Shown here piece by piece: positions 49,493-57,652 of a DNA stretch of 64,000 bases. The stretch covers positions 33,100 through 97,099 of the forward strand of contig JAVEDI010000118.1 in NCBI GenBank assembly GCA_030841035.1. Direction: 5' to 3'. The position numbers were made by a program, and so were the translations under genes. The notes under the pieces were generated by a model, which did not search any database, had not been told where the DNA came from, and was given only the letters and a program-made list of their open reading frames with translations. Positions within the stretch are counted from its first letter, which is position 1, and the number at the start of each line of letters is the position of its first letter. Source of the stretch: Actinomycetota bacterium (GTDB lineage: Bacteria; Actinomycetota; Actinomycetes; JACCUZ01).

Positions 49493-50563
49493 ATGGGTTC
49501 ATCGGACAACAGCAGTGACGCCGACGACGCGCAGCGCGCTCCAGTGCTCGGAGCGGAAGCGCTCGACGTCGTCCGCAGGAGCCCGCTCGCTGTCGTCCTC
49601 ATGCAGATCCCGGACGAGTTGATCGTGGCCGCGAGCCCGGCGGCCGGTGAGTTGCTCGGGTCGGAAGGTGAAGCGGTCGAAGGTCGCAACTTCGAGGATT
49701 TCACGCTCGACGAGCCCTCCGGCGGTCTCGACCTGATCTTCGCCGGCCGCCTGCAGGGCTATGAGACTTCTCGGCAGCTGCGCCGTGAAGGAGGCTCCCT
49801 GCCGGCCCGCGTCTGGGTGCGAAGCTTCGGCGAGCGCGTGCCGGCGGAATTCGTCCTCTCGGTCATCTCGAGCGACACCGACTCGAACCTGATCGACGTA
49901 CCGATGCTCAGCTCGCCGGAGGCGCCGCCGGTGATAGGGGCGGCTGACGAGAATCTCTTGATAGATCGCATAAGCAGTGATGTCGAGTCGCTCCTCCACC
50001 GGCCCCCTGAAGAAATTCTTGGACGATCTCTGCTGTCTCTCGTGGCGATCGAAGACGTGCCGAAGTGGCTCGCCGCACTTGCCCAGGCCACGATCGCTCG
50101 CGCGGGCGTGACGATGACTGTCCACGCACGGTCCACGACCGGAGCGCAGCTGTTGTGTGACGCGCTGGTCCTCGCCATGCTGCCGCCGCCGAGCTGCGCG
50201 TTCGTGCTCATGCCGAGGTCCTCGAGCTCCGAGACCCCGGATCGACGGTCCGAGGTGAAGGAGCAGCTAGCCCGGCTCGCCCGAGGCATCCACGCCGTCA
50301 ACCTTTCGGCCGACCTGACGGCCATGCCTGCGCTGCGGCGCGTCCCTGGCTTGGCGCAGCTGTCTGCCAGAGAGCTCGAGATCGTGAGCCGGCTTCTCGC
50401 CGGCGACCGGGTACCTGCGATAGCGCGATCCGTGTTCTTGAGTCAGAGCACCGTGCGCAACCATCTCGCTCGCGTCTATCGCAAGCTTGGCATCCGTTCC
50501 CAGCAGGAGCTCATCGATCTGTTGCGCTCCCCCGAGACGAACGGCACCGATGACGACCTGTGA
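49493..50563 (+). CDS. PAS-containing LuxR-type transcriptional regulator (356 aa)
   Basis: Two PAS-like sensory regions (about 25-135, with PLAVVLMQIPDELIVAASPA; and about 145-255, with SDVESLLHRPPEEILGRSLL) precede a C-terminal LuxR helix-turn-helix: LSARELEIVSRLLAGDRVPA followed by SQSTVRNHLARVYRKLGIRS. There is no receiver domain, so it senses directly, perhaps a small ligand or redox cofactor. ATG 49493 has AAGGG upstream; GTG 49478 is an alternative. It lies 32 bases after the GGDEF-EAL gene and may be co-transcribed. Confidence 0.82.
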   Translation: MGSSDNSSDADDAQRAPVLGAEALDVVRRSPLAVVLMQIPDELIVAASPAAGELLGSEGEAVEGRNFEDFTLDEPSGGLDLIFAGRLQGYETSRQLRREGGSLPARVWVRSFGERVPAEFVLSVISSDTDSNLIDVPMLSSPEAPPVIGAADENLLIDRISSDVESLLHRPPEEILGRSLLSLVAIEDVPKWLAALAQATIARAGVTMTVHARSTTGAQLLCDALVLAMLPPPSCAFVLMPRSSSSETPDRRSEVKEQLARLARGIHAVNLSADLTAMPALRRVPGLAQLSARELEIVSRLLAGDRVPAIARSVFLSQSTVRNHLARVYRKLGIRSQQELIDLLRSPETNGTDDDL

Positions 50564-50695
50564 CGGCACCGCTGCGCGACTAGCCCGTTCGGCGCATGGC
50601 GGCGGCTGCAGGAGTCCAGGTTTTCCCAAGGTCGCTGGTGGACCCTCTCGGAGCGAGGCGGTCCTGCGTCTCGCCCGCGGATAGTTAGGGTTTCG

Positions 50696-52000
50696 ATGCG
50701 TCGACTGTCGATGATAGGCGTGACGCATCGCAGGGCGTCCCTGGCTCTGCTGGAACGAGTGGCGATACGACCGGGCGAGCGCGCTGAGTTCCTCGAAGCG
50801 CTGCGGCACTCGGGCTGCGCCGAGGCGGTGGTCCTCTCGACGTGCAGCCGCACCGAGATCTACGCTCACGCGGCCCCGGACGGTCCACAGGGACTTCTGT
50901 CAGTGCTCGCTTCGCACGCCGCGCGTCCACGTCCTGAGGTGGAGGCAGTAGCCGAGATCCGCACCGGTCGGTCCGTGGTGGAGCATCTGTTCCGGGTCAC
51001 GGCAGGCCTCGACTCCCGCGTCGTCGGCGAGGTGGACATCCATGGCCAGGCGCGTGCCGCGTTCCGGCACGCCGCTGCCGCGGGAATGGCGGGCCCCTCA
51101 CTCGGCCGGCTATTTCCGGAAGCCCTTCGGTGCAGCACGCGGGTTCGGACCGAGACGGCCTTGGGACTCCGGGCACGGTCGCTGGGTCAACGTGCCGTCG
51201 ATGTGGGCCTTGAGACGTTTCCCGCCGGCGCCGAGCCCGCGGTGCTGGTGGTCGGATCGGGGCGGATGGCGAGCTCGGCGGTGGAACATCTGGTCGGGCG
51301 GGGCCGACGGCCGCTCGTCGCGGCTCGCAACGAGCAGGTGGCCGCGAAGCTCGCCGGTGCGGCCAGGGTCGTGCCGCTCGCCGCGCTCGCCGTCGCCGTC
51401 CGGGAAGCCGACCTGATCATCTGCGCCACCTCGGCGGCCTCGCACGTCGTGACGCTGCCGCACGTTCGGCAGGCGATGGTCAGTCGCGTGCGCCCCCTCA
51501 CGGTGGTGGACCTGTCCGTGCCACGCAACGTGGATCCGCAGGTGGCCGCACTGCCCGGGGTCCGGCTCATCGATCTGGAAGAGATGTATGACGACGCGAA
51601 TGTGGACGCATCACTGATCGCCGCTGTGCAGCGTGGCAGGGTCATCGCCAAGACTGACGCGCAGCGGTATGCCGACGGTCACGCCGCCCGACAGGCCGGA
51701 CCGGTGATTGCCGCCATCCGAGCGCGCGTGGAGCAGACCTGCATGACCGAACTGGTCAGGGTCGCCGCGGCAGGAGCAGCCGTGCAGCCGCAGGACCTCG
51801 AGCGGGCCGCTCATGCCGTCGCGGGAAAGCTCCTGCACCTGCCCATCGTCACAGCCAGGGCGGCAGCGGCCTCAGGGCAGCGCGACTCGCTGCTGATGCT
51901 CTGCGAGATCTTCGGCGTCCACGCAGACGATGTGGGACTGTCAAGCACAGCAACAGCGCCGGAACGCACCTTGCTGGGCGGAGCCGTCAGCTCGCTGTGA
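50696..52000 (+). CDS. hemA: Glutamyl-tRNA reductase (434 aa)
   Basis: First committed enzyme of C5-pathway tetrapyrrole synthesis, reducing glutamyl-tRNA to glutamate-1-semialdehyde with NADPH. Seen: GVTHRRASLALLERV, the nucleophile Cys in VVLSTCSRTEIY (Ser in place of the usual Asn after Cys), GLDSRVVGEVDIHGQARAAF, the Rossmann motif VLVVGSGRMASSAVEHL, DLSVPRNVDP and a C-terminal dimerisation helix. Usual partners (hemC, hemB, hemL) are not adjacent, so this may be a second, specialised copy. The start lacks a strong Shine-Dalgarno sequence; ATG 50711 also possible. Confidence 0.87.
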   Translation: MRRLSMIGVTHRRASLALLERVAIRPGERAEFLEALRHSGCAEAVVLSTCSRTEIYAHAAPDGPQGLLSVLASHAARPRPEVEAVAEIRTGRSVVEHLFRVTAGLDSRVVGEVDIHGQARAAFRHAAAAGMAGPSLGRLFPEALRCSTRVRTETALGLRARSLGQRAVDVGLETFPAGAEPAVLVVGSGRMASSAVEHLVGRGRRPLVAARNEQVAAKLAGAARVVPLAALAVAVREADLIICATSAASHVVTLPHVRQAMVSRVRPLTVVDLSVPRNVDPQVAALPGVRLIDLEEMYDDANVDASLIAAVQRGRVIAKTDAQRYADGHAARQAGPVIAAIRARVEQTCMTELVRVAAAGAAVQPQDLERAAHAVAGKLLHLPIVTARAAAASGQRDSLLMLCEIFGVHADDVGLSSTATAPERTLLGGAVSSL

Positions 52001-52025
52001 ACCCCACTGCCGCAGGGCAGCCGGG

Positions 52026-53252
52026 CTACAGCGTCTCGATGGGCACGGCAGGGTCGGCCAACAGGGTGGTGTCGACCTGGCGGCCTGACCCGACGAGCTG
52101 CTCGATGCCACTGGTGACATCCCAGACGTTGACGCTCATACCGGCGAGCACCCGTTGGTCGGCCAGCCAGAACGCGAGGAACTCCAGACCTGCGACGTCG
52201 CCCCGGAACACCACCTGGTCGAAGCCGTCGGCATCGACGTAGCCGCTGTACTCCATGCCGAGCTCGTACTGGTCGGTGAAGAAGTACGGCAGCCGGTCAT
52301 AGACGACGGACTGACCGAGCATGGACTTGGCGGCGATGACCCCCTGACGTCGGGCGTTGGCCCAGTGCTCGACGCGGACCTGCCTGCCCAGCGACGGGTG
52401 GTAGGCGTCGGCGACGTCGCCGGCGGCGTAGACATTCGGGTCGGCGGTCCGCAGGTGCTGGTCGACGGTGATGCCGTTGCCGACGGCGAGGCCGGCCGCT
52501 CCGGCGAGGCCGGTGTTGGGAGTGATGCCTACCCCGACGAGGACGACGTCGGCCTCGACCTGGGTCCCGTCCGCGAGCTCGACCGCCGTCACGTGGCCGT
52601 GAGTGCCGGTGAGGGCCGTGACGTGCACGCCGCAACGAAGGTCCACCCCGTTGTGCCGGTGAAGGTCGGCGAAGACCTGCGCGACCTCGTTGCCGAGCAC
52701 GCGCTGCAGTGGCAGGTCGCCCTGCTCGAGGACCGTGACCTGAAGCCCTGCGGTGCGCGCCGCAGCGGCGGTCTCCAGACCGATCCAGCCACCACCGATG
52801 ACGACCACTCGGGGCGAGTGGGCGAAGGCGCTCTTGAGCGCCTCGCTGTCCTCGAGCCGCCGCAGGTACAAGACACCCCCGAGGTCGGCTCCCGGGAGGT
52901 TCAGCCGTCGCGGGCTCGAGCCGGTGGCCAGCAGCAGAGCGTCGTAGTGGAGCAGGCTCCCGTCGGCGAGGGTCACCAGCTGCGACGCGCGGTCGAGAGC
53001 GGTGACCGTCGTAGCGAGCCGCAGGTCGATGTCGTGCTGTGCATACCAGCTCTCGGGATGGACGAAGACCTTCTCCCGTCCGGACTTCCCGAGCAGGTAC
53101 TCCTTGGACAGCGGTGGGCGTTCATAGGGCCGGTGCGGTTCGTCGCCCAGCAGCACGATCTGCCCGGTGAAGCCCTCGTCGCGCAGGGTCTGGGCGGCGG
53201 TGGCACCGGCGAGGCTGGCGCCGACGATCACGAAGCCGGGGATGCGGTTCAT
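52026..53252 (-). CDS. FAD-dependent NAD(P)H:ferredoxin/rubredoxin-type reductase (408 aa)
   Basis: A two-dinucleotide-fold flavoprotein: FAD motif FVIVGASLAGATAAQTLR, PYERPPLSKEYL, LLLATGSSPRRL, NAD(P) motif VVVIGGGWIGLETAAAA, and the second FAD motif VYAAGDVADA. The C-terminal block (YFFTDQYELGMEYSG) is typical of ferredoxin reductases of oxygenase and P450 systems (rhodocoxin/putidaredoxin reductase type). It could supply electrons to the Rieske oxygenase at 24941, but that is speculative as it lies 26 kb away. ATG 53252 has GGAGGG upstream. Last in a doxX-like, folE, reductase run. Confidence 0.87.
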   Translation of the reverse strand: MNRIPGFVIVGASLAGATAAQTLRDEGFTGQIVLLGDEPHRPYERPPLSKEYLLGKSGREKVFVHPESWYAQHDIDLRLATTVTALDRASQLVTLADGSLLHYDALLLATGSSPRRLNLPGADLGGVLYLRRLEDSEALKSAFAHSPRVVVIGGGWIGLETAAAARTAGLQVTVLEQGDLPLQRVLGNEVAQVFADLHRHNGVDLRCGVHVTALTGTHGHVTAVELADGTQVEADVVLVGVGITPNTGLAGAAGLAVGNGITVDQHLRTADPNVYAAGDVADAYHPSLGRQVRVEHWANARRQGVIAAKSMLGQSVVYDRLPYFFTDQYELGMEYSGYVDADGFDQVVFRGDVAGLEFLAFWLADQRVLAGMSVNVWDVTSGIEQLVGSGRQVDTTLLADPAVPIETL

Positions 53253-53306
53253 CGCAGGTCATCCCTCCTTGTCGGTGCGGGGGCAGGCCGAAGATCAGGC
53301 AGCGGA

Positions 53307-54020
53307 TCAGCCATGGAGCCCGCCGGCCGCGTCCGGACGCCTGCCGTTGGCCAACGCGAAGAACTCGGAGCGCGAGCGGGCGTCCTCGCGCAACCGTCCG
53401 TGCACGGCCGAGGTGACGGTGCTGGCACCTCCGGCGCGGACACCACGCATGGTCATGCAGAGGTGCTCCGCCTCCACCACGACACCGACACCGCGCGGTG
53501 CGAGGTTGGACTGCAGCCAGTCCGCGACCTGTCTGGTCAGCCGCTCCTGGACCTGCGGGCGGCGCCCGAACATCTCGACCACCCGGGCCAGCTTGGACAG
53601 GCCGAGGATCCGGCCGCCGGGCAGGTATCCGACGTGCGCCACGCCCACGAACGGCAGCAGGTGGTGCTCGCACACCGAGTGCACCGGGATACCGCGGGCC
53701 AGCACGAGCTCGTCGTATCCCTCGTCGTTGGGGAACGTCGTGAGCTCGAACGGTCGTGGCGCGAACAGCTCGGCGTACGCGCGCGCCATTCGACCAGGCG
53801 TGGCCCGCAGGCTCTCCGAGTCCAGCTGCACACCGAGTGCCGTGAGGAACGCGGCCGCCGCGGCCTCGGCGGCGGCCAGGTCGACAGGGGCCGACTCGTG
53901 CAGCACCCGCAGTGCCACGCGCGACGCCGTGGACTCGTCGCCGCCGGTCGCCGATAGCGCGGTCGCGTCCACCATGGCGCCGTCAGGGACGGCACCGGTC
54001 ACCAGCTGCTGCACGCTCAT
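53307..54020 (-). CDS. folE: GTP cyclohydrolase I (237 aa)
   Basis: Converts GTP to dihydroneopterin triphosphate. Zinc ligands are in VHSVCEHHLLPFVG (Cys and His) and VEAEHLCMTMRG (Cys). Other family blocks are TPGRMARAYAELFA, ILGLSKLARVVEMF (nucleotide binding) and RPQVQERLTRQVADWL. About 40 residues precede the core. It is second in the minus-strand run, 54 bases before the FAD reductase. Whether it is the housekeeping folate enzyme or feeds a pterin cofactor cannot be told; no folB/folK/folP genes are adjacent. Confidence 0.93.
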   Translation of the reverse strand: MSVQQLVTGAVPDGAMVDATALSATGGDESTASRVALRVLHESAPVDLAAAEAAAAAFLTALGVQLDSESLRATPGRMARAYAELFAPRPFELTTFPNDEGYDELVLARGIPVHSVCEHHLLPFVGVAHVGYLPGGRILGLSKLARVVEMFGRRPQVQERLTRQVADWLQSNLAPRGVGVVVEAEHLCMTMRGVRAGGASTVTSAVHGRLREDARSRSEFFALANGRRPDAAGGLHG

Positions 54021-54072
54021 CGCAACCGCCGCACCACGTCACGTGCCCAGCGGGGGCCAGGGGGCGACGGGC

Positions 54073-54525
54073 TCATGCCGCCGGGCCCTGAGCTGTCTTG
54101 CTGTCAGGGCTGGCGGGAAACAGCGTGGCGAGTCGGGCCAGGGCCAACGCGGCTACGAGCAGCCCGAAGTCTCGCAGTGCGATGTCGTAGAAACCGGGGA
54201 TCAGTGCCAGGTTCACGATGATGCCGGCGAGCCAGGCCGCCACCACGTAGCCGCCGATGCTGGGACGCAGCGCGACCAGCAGGCCGGCGAGGACCTCCAC
54301 CACGCCGACCATCACCATCGCCTGGTGGGCGCTGCCAGGGACGATGTCATTGAGGGCGGGGGCGAGATACCGCTCCCAGTGGGTGAGCACCTCGGTGAAC
54401 TTGTCCAGGCCGAAAACGATCGGCGCAAGGGTGAACGCCGTGCGCAGCAGCACGAACGCCTGGTAGGCGGGGTCGGTCAGGGAAAGAGTCCGGGCGGCCG
54501 GACCGGGCCGGGTGCTGGTGGTCAT
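54073..54525 (-). CDS. DoxX-like membrane protein (150 aa)
   Basis: Four transmembrane segments: FVLLRTAFTLAPIVFGLDKF, MVMVGVVEVLAGLLVALRP, YVVAAWLAGIIVNLALIP and FGLLVAALALARLATLF. The pattern matches small DoxX/DoxD-type quinol- or thiosulfate-associated membrane proteins. ATG 54525 follows GGAGG closely; an upstream ATG at 54537 includes that ribosome site. Transcribed from the promoter at 54559-54587, ahead of folE and the FAD reductase. Confidence 0.82.
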   Translation of the reverse strand: MTTSTRPGPAARTLSLTDPAYQAFVLLRTAFTLAPIVFGLDKFTEVLTHWERYLAPALNDIVPGSAHQAMVMVGVVEVLAGLLVALRPSIGGYVVAAWLAGIIVNLALIPGFYDIALRDFGLLVAALALARLATLFPASPDSKTAQGPAA

Positions 54526-54558
54526 GGTTGCCTCCATCTCTAAAGGACATCGAGATGG

Positions 54559-54597
54559 ACGCTAGACCGAGGACAGTGTTTCGTCAATAGCACTGTC
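54559..54597 (-). promoter_or_regulatory. Sigma-70-type promoter with overlapping inverted repeat for the doxX-like/folE operon
   Basis: On the minus strand TTGACG (54587-54582) and TAGCGT (54564-54559) are 17 bases apart, predicting a short leader before ATG 54525. GACAGTG (54572-54578) and CACTGTC (54591-54597) form a perfect 7-bp inverted repeat flanking the -35 box, a good repressor site (TetR/MarR-type symmetry). No such repressor is adjacent. Confidence 0.65.
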
Positions 54598-54716
54598 TCT
54601 TAGAAGCATGGGAGCCGACGTGGGCGCCGCGAGGGCGAGGGTCGGGTGTCGAGCAGGCACCGCCCGATGTGCAGCGTTTCGAGGGATGCGCGCGGCGACA
54701 CGGTGCGGGAGAACCC

Positions 54717-55286
54717 ATGGTGACGAAGAAGGGGGCGCCCGTGTCGCAGGCAGGGTTTCCCTCGCCCGAGGAGGTCGCAGACCTCTCGCAGGTGCGGCCA
54801 GGGTCGCCCGAGACGGCCGCAGACCGCAGGCTGGGCACCGGGGGACGGCCCGATGCGCTGCTCCTGCGGATGCTGGCCTACGCCGAGTACGCCCTGCTGT
54901 ACGTCGTGGCGCTCGTGCTCCTCGCGCTGGGCGCCGGCGTACTGGCTCGCACCATCACCCACCTGCTGCTCAGCCCGGCGTCCTGGCCGGAACGGTTCGT
55001 CGCGGCGCTCGAGGAGCTCCTGCTGGTGCTCATCATCCTGGAGGTCTTCGTCACCGTCCTCACGCACTTGCAGGGTGGGCGCCTGAAGCTCGAGCCGTTC
55101 CTCATCGTCGCGGTCATCGCCGTGGTCCGGCACATCCTGTCCATCGTCGTGCGCCTCGCCCTGCCGGGCGCCCCCGCGCAGGGCCGGTTCGGGCTGACCG
55201 AGCTCGGCGTCAATGCCGGCGTGACCTTCCTCCTGGTGGCTGCGCTGGCCCTGAACCGCTGGTCGCAGCGTTGGCCCACGCGGTAG
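54717..55286 (+). CDS. PsiE-like (phosphate-starvation-inducible) membrane protein (189 aa)
   Basis: A cytoplasmic N-terminal tail of about 55 residues precedes four transmembrane helices: ALLYVVALVLLALGAGVLAR, LLLVLIILEVFVTVLTHL, PFLIVAVIAVVRHILSIVVR and GVNAGVTFLLVAALALNRW. The arrangement and the EVFVTVLTHL/RHILSIV blocks match PsiE-family proteins of unknown biochemical role. ATG 54717 has GGGAG upstream. It is divergent from the doxX-like gene. Confidence 0.8.
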   Translation: MVTKKGAPVSQAGFPSPEEVADLSQVRPGSPETAADRRLGTGGRPDALLLRMLAYAEYALLYVVALVLLALGAGVLARTITHLLLSPASWPERFVAALEELLLVLIILEVFVTVLTHLQGGRLKLEPFLIVAVIAVVRHILSIVVRLALPGAPAQGRFGLTELGVNAGVTFLLVAALALNRWSQRWPTR

Positions 55287-55466
55287 GGGCTGCTCGCACG
55301 ACGGTGTCACCTGCCGCGGCCGTGCGGACCGCCGCCCGCCGCCGATCCACCCGCCGGCCGGGAAGATACCCACTTCGTGGGAGGTCCCCGGGTGGTGCAG
55401 GTCGCCAGACTGGCAAGCCTTCGGGCCTGGCGGGTGGATGCGTGTGAGCGTTGAACGGCGCGGGCG

Positions 55467-57536
55467 ATGGTGACAGGTACGGCGACCCAGTCAGCGCCGC
55501 GCACCGGGCCCCGGTTGTTCCGCGACCGTCGAGACGCCGGCCGTGGGCTGTCCAGGATGCTCTCGCGGTACCGCGGCCGGGACGACGTGCTCGTGCTGGC
55601 GCTCCCTCGGGGCGGCGTGCCGGTCGGGTACGAGGTCGCGAGCGCCCTGGGCGCACCCCTGGACGCCGTCGTCGTCGGCAAGCTCGGCGTCCCGGGCCAG
55701 GAGGAACTGGCCATGGGCGCGGTCGCCAGCGGCGGGGTGGTCGTGCTCGACGACGACGTCATCCGAGGCCTGAGCATTGCGCCCCACGACGTAGGACAGG
55801 CCGTGGAGCAGAAGGGCCGAGAGCTGGTGCGTCACGAGCAGGTCTACCGCGACGGACGACCACCGCCGGCCATCGAGGGTCAGACCGTCATCCTGGTCGA
55901 CGACGGGCTCGCGACCGGCGCCAGCATGCGGGCAGCCATCCAATCCCTGCGACGCAGGCGGCCACGGCGCATCGTGGTCGCAGTGCCGGCCGCACCCGCG
56001 CCGACGTGTCGCGAGCTCTCTGCCTTGGTCGACGACGTCGTATGCGCCACGACGCCCTCGCCGTTCCTCGCAGTCGGCGAGTCCTACTGGGACTTCACCC
56101 AGACCACCGAGGAGGAGGTTCGCGACCTGCTGCGCGCCGCGGCCACCAAGGTCGGGCCATCAGCTGGCACTGCCCCAGGACGTACGGAGGCGGCGGTCGT
56201 CCGGGCCGAGGCTCTGCCGGTCCAGGACGGCGTGCCCGAGGACCAGTCCCTGTTCGACCTGGTGGGCGACGCCGATCTCGTGCTGCTGGGCGAGGCCTCG
56301 CACGGAACGCACGAGTTCTACGCCGCCCGCGCCCGGATGACCCAGCGCCTGATCGAGGAGAAGGGGTTCGCCGCGGTGGCGGTGGAGGCTGACTGGCCGG
56401 ACGCCTACCGGGTGAACCGGTTCGTGCGGGGCCACAGCGACGACTCCACGGCAGAGGAGGCGCTGCGCGGGTTCATCCGGTTCCCCACCTGGATGTGGCG
56501 CAACACCGTCGTGCTGGACTTCGTCGGGTGGCTGCGCGAGCACAACGAGCGCGTGGGGCGCGACGGGAAGGACCGGGCACGGGCAGGGACAGGTTTCTAC
56601 GGCCTTGACCTGTACAGCCTGCACCGGTCCACCCAGGAGGTCATCGCCTACCTCGAACGGGTCGACCCCGAGGCCGCGGCCCGGGCGCGCGAGCGGTACT
56701 CGTGCTTCGACCACGCCGCGGAGAGCGAGGACGCCGGCCAGTCCTACGGGTTCGCGGCCGCGTTCGGCGCCGGGCAGTCCTGCGAGCGCGAGGCCGTCGA
56801 GCAGCTGGTCGACCTGCAGCGCCACGCAGTCGAGCACGCCGAGCGCCACGGTCTGCTGGCCGGGGACGAGCTGTTCTATGCGGAGCAGAACGCGGTCACC
56901 GTGAAGAACGCCGAGCAGTACTACCGGAGCATGTTCACGGGTCGGGCCAACACCTGGAACCTGCGGGACACCCACATGGTGGACACGCTGGACTCGCTTG
57001 CCGCCCACCTCGGCCGGCAGCGTGGCGACGTACCCAAGATCGTGGTGTGGGCGCACAACTCGCACGTCGGGGACGCCCGCGCCACCGAGATGGGTGCGCG
57101 TGGCGAGCTCAATGTCGGCCAGCTGGTGCGGGAGCGGCACCCGGGCCGCTGTCGCCTCGTCGGCTTCACGACCTACACGGGGACCGTCACCGCGGCGGAC
57201 AACTGGGGGGGTCCGGCGCAACGCAAGTGGGTCCGGCCAGGGCTTGCCGACAGCGTCGAGGAGCTCTTCCACGACGCCGGCCAGGACAGCTTCCTGCTGG
57301 CCTTCGGCCAGGCTGCACGAGCTGCCGACCTGCTGCGCTCCGCTCGGCTGGAACGAGCGATCGGGGTGATCTACCGACCCGAGACCGAACGCCAGAGCCA
57401 TTTCTTCCAGACGCGCGTGGCCGACCAGTTCGACGCGGTCATCCACATCACCGAGACCCGTGCGATCGAGCCACTGGAGCGCACCGCCGGTTGGGAGGAG
57501 GGCGAGGTACCCGAGACCTACCCGTTCGCCGTCTGA
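55467..57536 (+). CDS. Phosphoribosyltransferase-erythromycin esterase fusion (689 aa)
   Basis: Residues 1-215 are a type I phosphoribosyltransferase-like domain: [35 protein letters not shown] and the PRPP loop [13 protein letters not shown]. Residues 250-689 are an erythromycin-esterase-like domain: [20 protein letters not shown] (catalytic Glu/His region), [31 protein letters not shown] and [14 protein letters not shown]. The fusion is seen in actinobacteria, often near stress genes, but the reaction is not known. It is unlikely to be a macrolide resistance gene as such; the esterase domain may act on another ester or nucleoside. Confidence 0.87.
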   Translation: MVTGTATQSAPRTGPRLFRDRRDAGRGLSRMLSRYRGRDDVLVLALPRGGVPVGYEVASALGAPLDAVVVGKLGVPGQEELAMGAVASGGVVVLDDDVIRGLSIAPHDVGQAVEQKGRELVRHEQVYRDGRPPPAIEGQTVILVDDGLATGASMRAAIQSLRRRRPRRIVVAVPAAPAPTCRELSALVDDVVCATTPSPFLAVGESYWDFTQTTEEEVRDLLRAAATKVGPSAGTAPGRTEAAVVRAEALPVQDGVPEDQSLFDLVGDADLVLLGEASHGTHEFYAARARMTQRLIEEKGFAAVAVEADWPDAYRVNRFVRGHSDDSTAEEALRGFIRFPTWMWRNTVVLDFVGWLREHNERVGRDGKDRARAGTGFYGLDLYSLHRSTQEVIAYLERVDPEAAARARERYSCFDHAAESEDAGQSYGFAAAFGAGQSCEREAVEQLVDLQRHAVEHAERHGLLAGDELFYAEQNAVTVKNAEQYYRSMFTGRANTWNLRDTHMVDTLDSLAAHLGRQRGDVPKIVVWAHNSHVGDARATEMGARGELNVGQLVRERHPGRCRLVGFTTYTGTVTAADNWGGPAQRKWVRPGLADSVEELFHDAGQDSFLLAFGQAARAADLLRSARLERAIGVIYRPETERQSHFFQTRVADQFDAVIHITETRAIEPLERTAGWEEGEVPETYPFAV

Positions 57537-57604
57537 GGCGACCGCGCTGTCCGCCGGTCGCTGTTCACCAACACCTGAAGGCGCGTCACGACCCTGGAGG
57601 CAGC

Positions 57605-57652
57605 ATGCTGCCGGTGCACCGGGACGCGGGTCGTCCCCCGCGGGCGATGTGA
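57605..57652 (+). CDS. 15-codon leader peptide upstream of the cytochrome b gene
   Basis: ATG 57605 follows GGAGG with a 4-base spacer and encodes MLPVHRDAGRPPRAM before TGA. The stop overlaps the GTG start of the cytochrome b gene (GTGA), while that GTG has no ribosome site of its own. This suggests translational coupling through a leader ORF, or that the cytochrome b N-terminus was frame-disrupted here. Confidence 0.45.
   Translation: MLPVHRDAGRPPRAM

Noticed and set aside
55467..57536. Macrolide resistance gene
   Set aside because: The esterase-like domain is fused to a phosphoribosyltransferase and sits in a chromosomal stress context; no mobile-element signs are seen.
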